Shown: positions 56,001 through 63,770 of the stretch, piece by piece
How the letters are laid out: each line of letters opens with the position of its first letter
Numbering within the stretch: the stretch's first letter is position 1
NCBI RefSeq assembly: GCF_000003815.2
Contig: NC_049984.1
Span: forward strand, 16,996,495 to 17,060,494
Direction of reading: 5' to 3'
DNA from: Branchiostoma floridae
Lineage: Eukaryota > Chordata > Leptocardii > Amphioxiformes > Branchiostomatidae
DNA length: 64,000 bases
Program-made: the position numbers and the translations under genes
Notes under the pieces: generated by a model
Databases searched by the model: none
Seen by the model: only the letters and a program-made list of their open reading frames with translations
What the model was told of the DNA's origin: nothing

Positions 56001-58688
56001 TTCTAATGTCAGGTATTAGAGGACAAAAGTAACTTGCACTGGTGCAAGTTTGGTCTAAACTTACTTGCACCACACCAATTTTACTTGCACAAACTTGCAT
56101 ATGCATGTGGTATTTCGAGCCCTGTCCATACTCCATAAATTCAGAGTGGTGCAGGTAAAATTTGTCTGGTGCAGGTAATTTTCAGTGTTACCTGCACCAG
56201 TGCAGGTATGCAGGAAAAAAGTATTTCGAGCCCTGATAGTGTGTGTGCTGGCATATCTGTAGTGAAATAACGAAGAACTGCCTATAATCAGTGCTACCAT
56301 CTTGTTGCAGGAGCTGATCACATGTATAGTGTGTGTGCTGGCGTATCTGATTGCCTCCAGTGTTCTAGCAGCTAATGTTAATGACGGGGCGGGCGGTGGT
56401 GCAGTGGTGAGTATCGTCTCAAGACAGACCTGATAAGTCTGTTTGCCAGAGTACCATATGTTTTTTTATGTGAGATAGAGTACCTGTGTTGTCTGAGACA
56501 TGTCATGCGAAAAACAAAACAAGCGACTAGGTTTCCTAAGACAATACCACTTGTTCCCGACATCAAAAAGTATCTGCCATAAAAATAGAAGGCCCGGGTC
56601 AAAAGATACAGGAAATGGAAGTTCTGCTGCAGTACCAAGGTAGCTACCAGGGGACCCAAAATTAACTTTGACCTCCGTCTTACCAGGACCCACCCACATC
56701 ATCACAGTCCATCAAGTGGTTAAGTTGTTGCTGACTACAAATGTGAAGAAACATACAGACAGACAGATGCACACACAACACAGACACACCCAAACAATAC
56801 CTCCTGTTTTCATTGAGGTAAAAATCACAGCAGCTGTGTATGCATATATTACAACATGGTCAGTACAAAAATGAAGCAAAACATAATGGTTATTTCTCTT
56901 ATTCAAGCTGTCCTTTTAAAAAATGAAACGACAATGAAATGTGCACAGTTTGTCTTGTTTCTGCACATGTTTCTGCACATTTGTGCTCGGCAATAATCGG
57001 TTATGCAGACAATCAGAGCAGACTGACCTGCCCAGAAATACAGGTCACGTTACAGAAGACCTGCCTGTGGAATATCAATGTGTTTCAACAATCAATAGCA
57101 GGTGAACAGTATGCAGCATACGAAATGAAATCTGAAAAGTGCAATGGCGATTTTTCTGTTCATTTCATGACTTTTTTGTCTCTGTCCCAAGATTATCCAG
57201 AATTAGTATTTAAGCCGGTAAAGGTTCAGAGGTTTCAGTCAGTGGCAGATAAAAAGTTAGACTAAAAATTGCTGCCTCTATTTCACTGTGGTAATCCATT
57301 ATATCTACTTCTACATGTATTACAAATCAGAACTATCTACTACCCCAGAATCATGAGCATAGCATGTCTGGAACACGAGATCAAAACTGGTAGTCCTACT
57401 GCAGTACCAAGAAAAGCAGCTAGTTGGCCCAAAATGTTATTGTTCCATTTTGCCAGAACCTTCTAACATAACAAATATCACAAATATCCATCCATGACTT
57501 GCTGTTCACAAACACATGCAGATAGACAGACAGTCAATTACATGCACCCGAAAGCATATCCTTGATGGAGAAGGAAATTACAAATGTACAACTCCTTAGC
57601 AGTACATGTGTACTTGCTAAGGATGTATTTGCTGTAAAGGTTAACACTCATCCAGGGATGCAGGTTTTAAATGTTGAAAATACAACCAGATAACTGTACA
57701 TGTGTATTCCCATATTTTTCCTTCCATTCCCATCATGGAACACTGCTGGAGAATGAATACCCACAATTTTACCTCCATCCCATCCCATTCCACTCTGTTT
57801 CTATTTTCTGTGTACCAGAACTCTTCTTGCTAATGAATAGCTACAGAACAACTGCTACACTTTTCACTCCATGCTCACAGCACTTCCCATATCTAGAACT
57901 AACCATCTCTTGTACTTGACCACCATCATTTTCAACTCTGCCTGTCATTAGCTAAAAGCTTGAATTTGCTCAATACATATCTACAGTGAAGATTTCAATT
58001 TGTTTTGGTAGAAGCTGAAGAATATTTTCAAGCATTCTGTAACTAAAGCACCATGATATTCACAAGTCTTTCATTCCTTTTCACTGGTAGGAGTTTAGAG
58101 GTCAATGTCACTTTGAAAAATTGATCTGCCTTGGTACTCATGGTAACATGAGTCATTTTGGTTTCACATAGCGAAAGTGAATTTGGCTTTTGGATGATAT
58201 TCTGTGTGATATTTTGTGGAGATGAAGGGCCAGTCGTATATGAGGGAGGAAAACTTTTTTAGGGTAGGGCCAAGGAGAAATTTTTCGGGGTGGGGGTGGT
58301 GGGTGATGGGGGGTTGCAACAAAACATTTTTGGTTGCCTTCAACAATGTATTTCAAACTTGTGGCGCATTAGTTTTAGTGGATTACATCAGTAAAGTAAA
58401 AGTTTGCTAATTCAGTAATTTTTTACGGTCAGAATTGATGGGTGAAGATGTAGAAGGAGTGTGGAATTTTGTAAAGGTACATACATGTGAGACTAATCCC
58501 ACAAACTGTCATTATCATGTTCTTTCTCTTCCTCACAGGGCTTTGGTTTCTTGTCCCTGCTGGCGTTCGTGGCCGGAGGGTACTTTGCATTCCGTGAGTG
58601 GCAGGACGAGGCGAGGCCGCGCCTTCCCGTGAACAGGAGGGGGAACTACGTGCCGGCGGAGGAAAATGAAGAGAATGAAGACTTGTAA
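43839..58688 (+). CDS. CMTM-family MARVEL-domain four-pass membrane protein (four exons, complete)
   Basis: Four exons (198+183+96+150 nt, all introns phase 0) encode 208 residues. CMTM (CKLF-like MARVEL transmembrane) proteins are tetraspanning proteins of the plasma membrane and endosomes that act in membrane apposition, trafficking and receptor stabilisation. Seen here: a Ser/Thr-rich cytosolic N-tail (1-48); the family entry motif DLSYCRTFPGITKIVQM (50-66); TM1 about 62-80; a short Cys-containing loop (C81, C85); TM2 about 92-113 starting FFEFV; an H-W-P-L motif at 123-126; TM3 about 129-148; TM4 about 160-178; and an acidic C-tail ending E-N-E-E-N-E-D-L. The DLSY...RT, FFEF and WPL..EL pattern is closest to CMTM7, CMTM3 and CMTM4/6 as I know them; subgroup assignment needs a tree. 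The start is the first in-frame ATG, with purine at -3. Plasmolipin is a less likely alternative. Confidence 0.93.
44930..45140 (+). repeat. tRNA-derived SINE
   Basis: The start GTAGTGTGGCGTATCTGGCT resembles a Pol III A box region, and GTTCAAATCCC at 44975-44985 is a near-perfect B box. The body, with ACCCAGGTGTAAAGATGGGT followed by ACCTGACTTCGGTTAGGGAG, is of the kind seen in tRNA-derived SINEs of marine invertebrates, as I recall. Borders are approximate and no target duplication was fixed. Confidence 0.6.
45948..45977. repeat. (AGAGT)n microsatellite
   Basis: About five to six copies of AGAGT. Confidence 0.7.
46689..46696. promoter_or_regulatory. Perfect CRE palindrome TGACGTCA
   Basis: An 8-bp consensus CREB/ATF site within a local CpG-rich stretch of intron 1 (46640-47110). 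No start site is evident. Confidence 0.3.
47023..47106 (-). pseudogene. tRNA-like pseudogene, minus strand
   Basis: On the minus strand it has an A box TGGCCGAATGG (47099-47089) and a perfect B box GGTTCGATTCC (47043-47033), with a good T-arm (CCTGG / CCGGG). The total is 84 nt, but the acceptor ends (GCAAGCT and CGGGAAC) do not pair. The only anticodon-like loop (CTTTTTT, Lys-UUU type) has a broken stem. A decayed tRNA gene or SINE head is likelier than a working tRNA. Confidence 0.45.
47320..47620. repeat. Tandem duplication, about 157 bp
   Basis: CTATTATAAAACTGGATGCCG at 47333 recurs as CTATTATCAAAATGGATGCC at 47490. Both are followed by GCGTTGATAGGT, a CTCTGA.GTACA.CCGAGA block and TTTAGGCCAATCAAAAAGCT. 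Each copy carries a CCAATCA (CCAAT-box-like) motif. Divergence is about 20 percent by eye. Confidence 0.65.
48543..48642. other. Assembly gap, 100 N
   Basis: Exactly 100 N, a placeholder gap in CMTM-like intron 1. Confidence 0.95.
49165..49225. promoter_or_regulatory. Possible alternative promoter cluster in intron 1
   Basis: TTTTCCCGCC (49177-49186, E2F-like) overlaps CGCCATTT, whose reverse is AAATGGCGG (YY1-like). TTACGTCA (49216-49223, CRE-like) follows in a CpG-rich pocket. Such sets are common at promoters. No exon is identified on either strand. Confidence 0.3.
50198..50226. mobile_element. MITE end fragment (CTCCAAGCAG family)
   Basis: AGTCTCCAAGCAGATGTGAG matches the family's left end; no partner end was recognised. 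Confidence 0.35.
50535..50619. repeat. TG-rich microsatellite
   Basis: Alternating TGTGTG, TTTG, CGTGCA and CGTG. Open frames through it (runs of Cys and Val) are artefacts. Confidence 0.75.
50642..50925. repeat. Tandem duplication, about 140 bp, two units
   Basis: TGTCTTGATATTTGGTGTGTG at 50643 and TGTCTTGATATTTGGTATGTG at about 50789 start units that both end TTGTCCACCCTAGTGGCTTG, a TATAGT.TAGATGT.GTACAG segment and GTCTACAGTAT. The preceding AACTCAAGAATGCTGGATAA may belong to the same dispersed repeat. Confidence 0.65.
51369..51753. mobile_element. hAT-like MITE, decayed copy 3, inverted
   Basis: The reverse complement follows copy 1 in order: GGTACCGTTACAAAACCG, TCCGGAAAAACTGGACCTG, GGACCGGATAGAAAATTA, CAACAAGAGCAAAGTAGAG. 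Terminal repeats are degraded and no target duplication is left. Located in CMTM-like intron 1. Confidence 0.65.
52711..52893 (+). CDS. CMTM-like exon 2
   Basis: The acceptor is TTCTTCTTTTTTCTTCACAG and the donor is GTAAGT. The exon encodes residues 67-127: the rest of TM1, a Cys/Gly loop (CSFGCGQG) and TM2 (FFEFVTITSFLVVLVIFL), ending at VHWPLT. Phase is 0 on both sides. Confidence 0.94.
52954..53135. mobile_element. CpG-decayed MITE (TACTGTAAATG family)
   Basis: GGGGATTAAATTTCACAGTAG matches GGGGATTTAATTTCGCGGTAG of the intact copy at 62162. TTTGCAGTGAAGAGCTTACTGCAAAAACTG matches TTCGCGGTGAAGTGGTCACC followed by GCGAAAACCG there. The right end is TTACTGTA. Nearly all CpG sites have become TG or CA. 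Confidence 0.5.
54399..54560. mobile_element. CpG-decayed MITE (TACTGTAAATG family), inverted copy
   Basis: It starts TATACTGGTAAATGCATTTT. Its reverse complement contains CAAGGGAATAGGCGGCAGAAG and GAGTTTGCGGTGCATAAGGC, which line up with the copy at 52954. The far end is not fixed. Confidence 0.45.
55138..56235. mobile_element. Outer non-autonomous transposon in the exon-3 array, 5-bp target duplication
   Basis: The ends TAGGGCTCAAAATAC and, inverted, CAGGGCTCGAAATAC are flanked by ATAGT on both sides (55133-55137 and 56236-56240). The empty site can be reconstructed from sister array units (CATGTATAGTGTGTG). Subterminal repeats are of the type TGCAGGTAA / TTACCTGCA. It is interrupted by a related element at 55375. 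No transposase. Superfamily not assigned. Confidence 0.75.
55375..56124. mobile_element. Inner nested transposon, 750 bp, 5-bp target duplication
   Basis: The ends CCGGGCTCGAAATAC and, inverted, CAGGGCTCGAAATAC are flanked by TCCAT (55370-55374 and 56125-56129). They are nearly identical to the ends of the outer element. Subterminal motifs are ACTTGCACCTGTGCAAGTTA and variants. No transposase frame. Confidence 0.75.
56311..56406 (+). CDS. CMTM-like exon 3
   Basis: The acceptor CTTGTTGCAG precedes 56311 and the donor is GTGAGT at 56407. The exon encodes residues 128-159, that is TM3 (ITCIVCVLAYLIASSVLAA) and a Gly-rich loop (DGAGGGAV). It is the functional last unit of a tandem array whose upstream copies stop just after the A-Y-L codons. 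Confidence 0.92.
56600..56780. repeat. Dispersed repeat, copy A
   Basis: GCTGCAGTACCAAGGTAGCT, GACCCAAAATTAACTTTGAC and TTACCAGGACCC, ending in CAGACAGACAGATGCACAC. It shares this order with copy B at 57385. Possibly the 3' end of a retroelement; the family is not identified. Confidence 0.5.
57385..57540. repeat. Dispersed repeat, copy B
   Basis: ACTGCAGTACCAAGAAAAGC, TTGGCCCAAAATGTTATTGT and TTTGCCAGAACC, ending in GCAGATAGACAGACAG. Colinear with copy A. Confidence 0.5.
58287..58313 (+). other. Potential G-quadruplex
   Basis: Four G-runs (GGGG, GGGGG, GGG, GGGGGG) are separated by loops of one to four bases on the sense strand of intron 3, 226 bases before exon 4. This fits the G3+N1-7 rule. 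Confidence 0.45.
58539..58688 (+). CDS. CMTM-like exon 4, with stop codon
   Basis: The acceptor CTTTCTCTTCCTCACAG precedes 58539. The exon encodes residues 160-208: TM4 (GFGFLSLLAFVAGGYFAF), then an REWQDEARPR segment and an acidic tail. The stop is TAA at 58686-58688. Codons are GC-rich compared with the surrounding intron. Confidence 0.93.
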   Translation, partial: GFGFLSLLAFVAGGYFAFREWQDEARPRLPVNRRGNYVPAEENEENEDL

Positions 58689-61600
58689 CTCACCACCTGT
58701 GCTGTCCCTGACGTGTACATGTTTATATATATTATATATATACCACCTGTAGAGGATCAACACAACTAGACAAGAAGATGCATCACTGGCCATTTTGAAT
58801 TTGCGAAGATTTTCAAAAATTAAAAAAAAATTTATTGATTGGTTGGAAGGTTAAAGAAATGGCTTAACAGAAATGAACATGTCACTTCAAGATGTCACTT
58901 CAAGATTGAAACATGTCACTTTTATTGACACATGAAAGGTGACACAGCAAGACTTTGAAATGCAAGACACAACTAGTTTCCCCAAATTTTATCAGCCTCT
59001 CTTATGGTCTAAAATTGGCTAAAATTAAACACTTTTTAATGGCTGAAATCATTGAAAAGTATTCAAAACCTTTTGCCCTTTTATGCTCAACTACCTTTCT
59101 GTGATATTTCCTCCTCTTTACCTGTCACATTTAGTAATATTAGGAGACTAAATGCTGTATTATAACGTTGCAGTATTACCTTGAACTGCATAGCTAAGAA
59201 GGGCAGTCAAGTTATTTTTTCCATAAACCGGTACATGTAGAAGTTAGTGGATAGGAATGGCATAAAGTTAGACATGTGGCGTTGTGATAGACTTTATGTG
59301 TGGATGGCTGTTGCATATGTCTGCCCATTCTCCCCAATAACACAAGTTGTCCTCAAATAGTTTCCTAACATTGCAAAGTTTAAAACATGCAGTGTCTCCA
59401 AAAAGCCAAGAAAGACCTTACATGTAACCTAGTTTGGGATTTTTCATCTGAAGGAAAAACGAAAGCAGCACAATGTTTGATATTTTCAGTTTTAGCTTAC
59501 ATCGACACAACATAGATATGGCCCTAGTAATATTTTAGGTGTGCTCTGCAACTTTTTTCCACAGATTTGTAGTCGTAAGAACTCTATGAGAAGCACACTT
59601 TGCTGGACTTTGCTTGTCATTTCAGAGCAGAGGGGTGATTGTTTATCATTGCAGAAAAACCAGTGGTGAGCGGTAGAATTCATGAGCCAGTGCATGACAG
59701 ACAATTCAGTAGATATCCACTGACATGTTGTCACTTTTGAAGTATGAACGAGGATTGCGTGAAATGGCTTTCCACGACCTTTCCGCCTTCAGGATTCTGC
59801 CCTTTCAAAAGTGATACTGTCATGGATTTTTACATGACATCTTTATTTGTTTCAAGGAAACAGAATGAATAAGCAACAAGACAGAGGTGATATGAGGTAA
59901 AGTTAGCCTGCTAGCAAGCTTCTGTAGTCTTAGAGTTAGAGATAGTATGCAGGGCATAGATTTCCTGTCATTTAATTTTTTAATATAAATATTCAGTGTC
60001 ATGATTCTATTTGCAATATCTCGCTGGTGTCATGAATGTTGAAAAGCATTATGGCATAAATTTGGGGTTGTTTGTTCTAGCAATATGTCCGTAGTTGGCT
60101 GATACTTGACTGAAATAATCTACGCACTTTATTTTTGCACAGTAGTCAACATTCCACACTTGCTTCTCTTCCATACCGCTGGCATGACGCAGCTTTATTG
60201 CGTAGAAATATGAATACGATAAAAGAAAAACTTCCAAGATGTATTGAAAAGCTTCCACAGATGGATCCACAAAAAGTGTATACAGGTTTAATTTGCTAGC
60301 TCTTCCCTAGTGCAAAGAACAATAACCCACAAAAATATCTAGAAACAAATCTCTTTGGTTTGCCACTCATAGTGTTCACATTCTAACCATTTCAAGTTCT
60401 GTGTTTTAGAGTGATAATAAGGATGTATTTTTAAGTGAAACAGGAAGCTTGTTTGCGATTGCTTCTGTTACACAGTCCCCTATTATCGTAATTTCATGCT
60501 CCCCTTTCAGCACAGGGCATTATTTTACCTGGATCCATAGGTCCGGACAGGTGTTTTGATAGAACAGCAATGATTTAGGGTGATTTTCATGTGTTTGTTG
60601 AAAATGACAGAAAAACATTTGTGTTGAAAGTGTTATGCTTGAACATTGTTGGCCATTAATGCCATCTGGAATAGTTCTTTACCATTGGCAACACCTGCAT
60701 CCCTAGGGCTGGCTTTTTTTCTGTGGTAAAATTGTCTGTGATTTAAATTCTCAACCACTCTTGTGGCTTTGCAACAGACTGTTCCTGTAATGACAGTAAT
60801 CAGCATTTAAGATTCCTGGCACCTACCTTATTTGCTTCTGTCAACAGTTAGAATATGTATTCATGGAATATTGGCACTGTTACACGTACCATCTTGTAAT
60901 GTCACATTCAGCTTCCCTCCAGCAATTTTGATCAGAAGTGTGATCTGAAATTTTGCAGAAAAGGATTTTAGGGTACCATAGTTGTTGTTAGCCATAGTTC
61001 AGGCCTTCCTGCAGCAATCTGATAGACAAAATTGGCTCGAAAGTGAATTTTGTGGTATAAGTTATTTTTAGACTAATATGCTTGTGTTAAAGAAACTCCT
61101 AGCACGTACATTTTGTGTATGGTAACATGTTACTGGTTCTGTCTTGATGCTGTCATGTTATTGTAAACATCAAACATTTTAAAAAGAAGTATTACCTCTA
61201 TAAATTATCTATATTAAAGTTAGTGAGTAAGTCAGACTCTGTGTTTGTAGCTAGCGTTGGCAAACTTTAATATTTTCCCCCCAATCAAATTATATACATG
61301 ATGTAATGTTATACTGACCAAATTGTTGACCAGTCCCAAAGCATTATTTTGGCATAATGGTCAAGAAGAACACCATATGATCGGCAAAGAATTTGGTTAG
61401 TGTTTATTATTTTGTATTGGAAGGAAAGTTTGACTGTAGGTAAACGTGTCTGCAAATACAACATGTTAGCACACACATCTTTTAGATCAGAGGGTATATG
61501 AACCTATTTAATATGAATTTGTATAATAATTACCCTTCAAGTTAACCCACCTTATTATATGTATTAAGCATTTGGTATAGAAAATCTGCTACATGTAAGG

Positions 61601-62161
61601 GCTTGGTGATGGCTGTATTTTGGAAGTCCATAATGTTTATGGAAAAATTCTAACTAACAGAGAAGTGTTATGCAAAAGGGAACTTTCACAAATGAAATAT
61701 AGCAGCATATTAATAATTAGCACAATCTGTCAAGTATTGCTCTCCAAAATGTATTCCTGCTTTATGATACAGCATTTCAGAGTTTATTCCAATGAATTTT
61801 AGCTGTCTTGTCATTTCAATTAGCAAGAGTTAGTGGTCTATGCAGGAAAGTTTCTGTTTTGTGTTTCAATGCCTTTTCATGCATAGTTACAATTGATATT
61901 CAGTGTGTGCTGTTGTAGCTTGTCATAGACCTGTGGAAAAATGTCATTGTAGGATGGAATTCAGTGGAATGTGAAATAGGTTGAGACATTACAAGACGAC
62001 TTGTTTGATGGACCAAGCAAACTCCAGTCTTCCCCAATCCTTACCCGAGTACCATTTATATTCCCTTATTGCTGAGGTAGCCTATTTGGTACCCAAATCT
62101 TTTGTTTTTGGGTTCAGTAGCAGAGAGGATGTTGAGAAATGTTAAAATGTTACAAGGAAAG

Positions 62162-62373
62162 TACTGTAAATGTATTAAAGTTCGCGGGGATTTAATTTCG
62201 CGGTAGCGGGAAAAGGCACTTTTCGTGGTGGATTTAAGTTCGCGGTAACACCATAGACTGCAATCTAATATCATGATAGAATAATATTTGCGGTGGTTTT
62301 AAATTCGCGGTGAAGTGGTCACCGCGAAAACCGCGAACATTAATCCACCGCGAACATTTCTGCATTTACAGTA
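62162..62373. mobile_element. MITE hairpin (TACTGTAAATG family), best-preserved copy
   Basis: Ends TACTGTAAATG and CATTTACAGTA are inverted; the inner arms repeat TTCGCGGT / ACCGCGAA motifs that can fold back. It is 212 bp with a TA-type target, as in Tc1/mariner-derived MITEs. It lies in the probable 3'UTR. CpGs are intact here, unlike the copies at 26717, 52954 and 54399, so it is probably the youngest. Confidence 0.65.
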
Positions 62374-63685
62374 TTTAACTTGAAGTTCTTTGAAACTGCA
62401 AAGAACAAAAAATACACCCTCTTTTAACCACACAAACTGCTTTTGTCACGGGGAACTTTGCTCATAAACCATAACTTTATGATGCTTGTCCGTAAATAAG
62501 AATGCGTTCCAAAAAAAAAACGTTTTCAAGCTTTTGTCGGCAGCCACCAGTATCACGAAAGGGGTCCTGTGTATTGCTGGAAGTTTGTATGGTTCAAAGT
62601 GGTCTATCAGTGGAGGGGTCTCTAATTTCTTCCAATGGTTGCCATCAAACAATGTCCTTTGCTTGATTTTGAACTTAACTCAACTTTTAAGATTGATGAA
62701 GACTTGGGATCAGATGAAGATGACTATACTGGCTAAGAGATATAATGGAAGTGATGGTGTCGTAATGTATGTGTTAGCTAGCTGTCTTTTTGCACATGTG
62801 GAACTGTAGCAGACAAGGTAGCGTTGCAACTATTTTCCTACAACTCTGTGCTTTTAGGCCGAAGCACTGCCAATAACAATGTCAACTTTGTACATTTGCA
62901 ATCAGTATTTGAACAAAAAAGCCATAGAATCGCTCACAATTTTCCCGTATGGTATTAAGGTTTTGAGATTGGTGTTGTAAGTTTTAATATGTGAGACATG
63001 TGCAAAAGTAAGTACACTATATAGATGACAGGGAAGTGCCTGGTGGGCTTGTTCTGCCTGTAATATTGGGCCCAAATATCTACAGTTTTTAGAGGTTTTG
63101 AACTAGCTAAGAGTCGCCATTCACTGTGCTAGATATACATATAAAACTTCACTGCAAAAAAGGTCTACACATACCTTAACACACTGTCTATTTACTGTTG
63201 AGTAAGATGTGGTTAGTTACCATACAATGGAGATTTAGGAAGAGTGTTTGATATCAAAAGTTGCATTAAAAAAAAAGCACAGACAGACAGAAAAATGCGT
63301 ATTGTGTCACTTGGAGTTGGAGATGTCTTGCAACAACTAAGGCCTTTACTGGTCATGACAATCCAAGAAAAGGAATGGTATGTTTGAAGAGAAAGGCCCA
63401 AGATATAGAGGCACTTTTATGTTTTACCCAATAGACTGCAGTTGTGGAATATAGCCTGAAATTAGTACATGTATAACGAAAGCAACCCAACCTTCTCTAG
63501 AAGAAAGCAAATAGGCTAGGCTTGTCACATGGTTTATATAATCTACCATAATATGTTGTGACAAAATATTAATTTATTGTTAACTCACTATTTAACCAAT
63601 ATGTTAGTTTGACTAATTCCTGTCCAATTTCCTGTGCAATCATTGTGAGAAGTTAACATGATAATATATTTTCATTTGTCTGTCC

Positions 63686-63693
63686 TGTAAATA
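63686..63693 (+). promoter_or_regulatory. Possible Pumilio-binding element in the 3'UTR
   Basis: TGTAAATA matches the Pumilio consensus TGTANATA and lies 27 bases before the poly(A) signal, a common position. One match in 5 kb can arise by chance. Confidence 0.25.
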
Positions 63694-63719
63694 CCCATGT
63701 ACAATGCCACAAAATTTTC

Positions 63720-63725
63720 AATAAA
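63720..63725 (+). terminator. AATAAA polyadenylation signal
   Basis: A canonical AATAAA is followed within 20-30 bases by a GT-rich stretch (GTTGTGTGACTTGT), the usual downstream element. Cleavage would fall near 63740. It is the best poly(A) site noticed on the plus strand downstream of the CMTM-like stop codon. Confidence 0.6.
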
Positions 63726-63770
63726 AGATTTTATTATGGAAGTTGTGTGACTTGTATTCTTAAGTTAATT

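Larger units (their letters stand above)
52894..56310 (+). other. CMTM-like intron 2, 3.4 kb
   Basis: It holds two decayed, oppositely oriented MITE copies (52954-53135 and 54399-54560), then the exon-3 decoy array (54840-56310) with its nested transposons. The stretch 53140-54390 has no supported feature; the short repeat GAGGAGGGGAAGTTAT occurs twice near 53935-53972. Confidence 0.65.
54840..56310 (+). repeat. Tandem array of exon-3 acceptor and 5'-exon copies (about 90-bp unit)
   Basis: The exon 3 acceptor plus its first 39 bases are repeated upstream. Acceptor AGs lie at 54851-54852, 54934-54935, 55025-55026 and 55116-55117, then the real one at 56309-56310. Spacing is 83, 91 and 91, and 90 once the 1103-bp transposon insertion is removed. 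Copies 1 and 3 read ...A-Y-L then TAG in the exon 3 frame; copy 2 stops at TAA after four codons; copy 4 runs into a transposon. The unit also includes intron text (TAATCAGT.CTACCATCTTGTT). Confidence 0.85.
56407..58538 (+). other. CMTM-like intron 3, 2.1 kb
   Basis: It holds two related dispersed-repeat copies (about 56600-56780 and 57385-57540), a G-rich run (58287-58313) and otherwise unique AT-rich sequence. No exon is supported. Confidence 0.6.
58689..63742 (+). other. Probable long 3'UTR of the CMTM-like gene
   Basis: There are 5 kb after the stop with no recognisable coding exon and mostly unique, AT-rich sequence. A good poly(A) signal lies at 63720 and no better one was noticed earlier. 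The stretch includes a TATATA palindrome near 58725, a short GATGTCACTTCAA duplication near 58866-58890 and a MITE hairpin at 62162-62373. That the whole stretch is transcribed is inferred. An earlier cleavage site or an unrelated transcript is possible. Confidence 0.5.
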
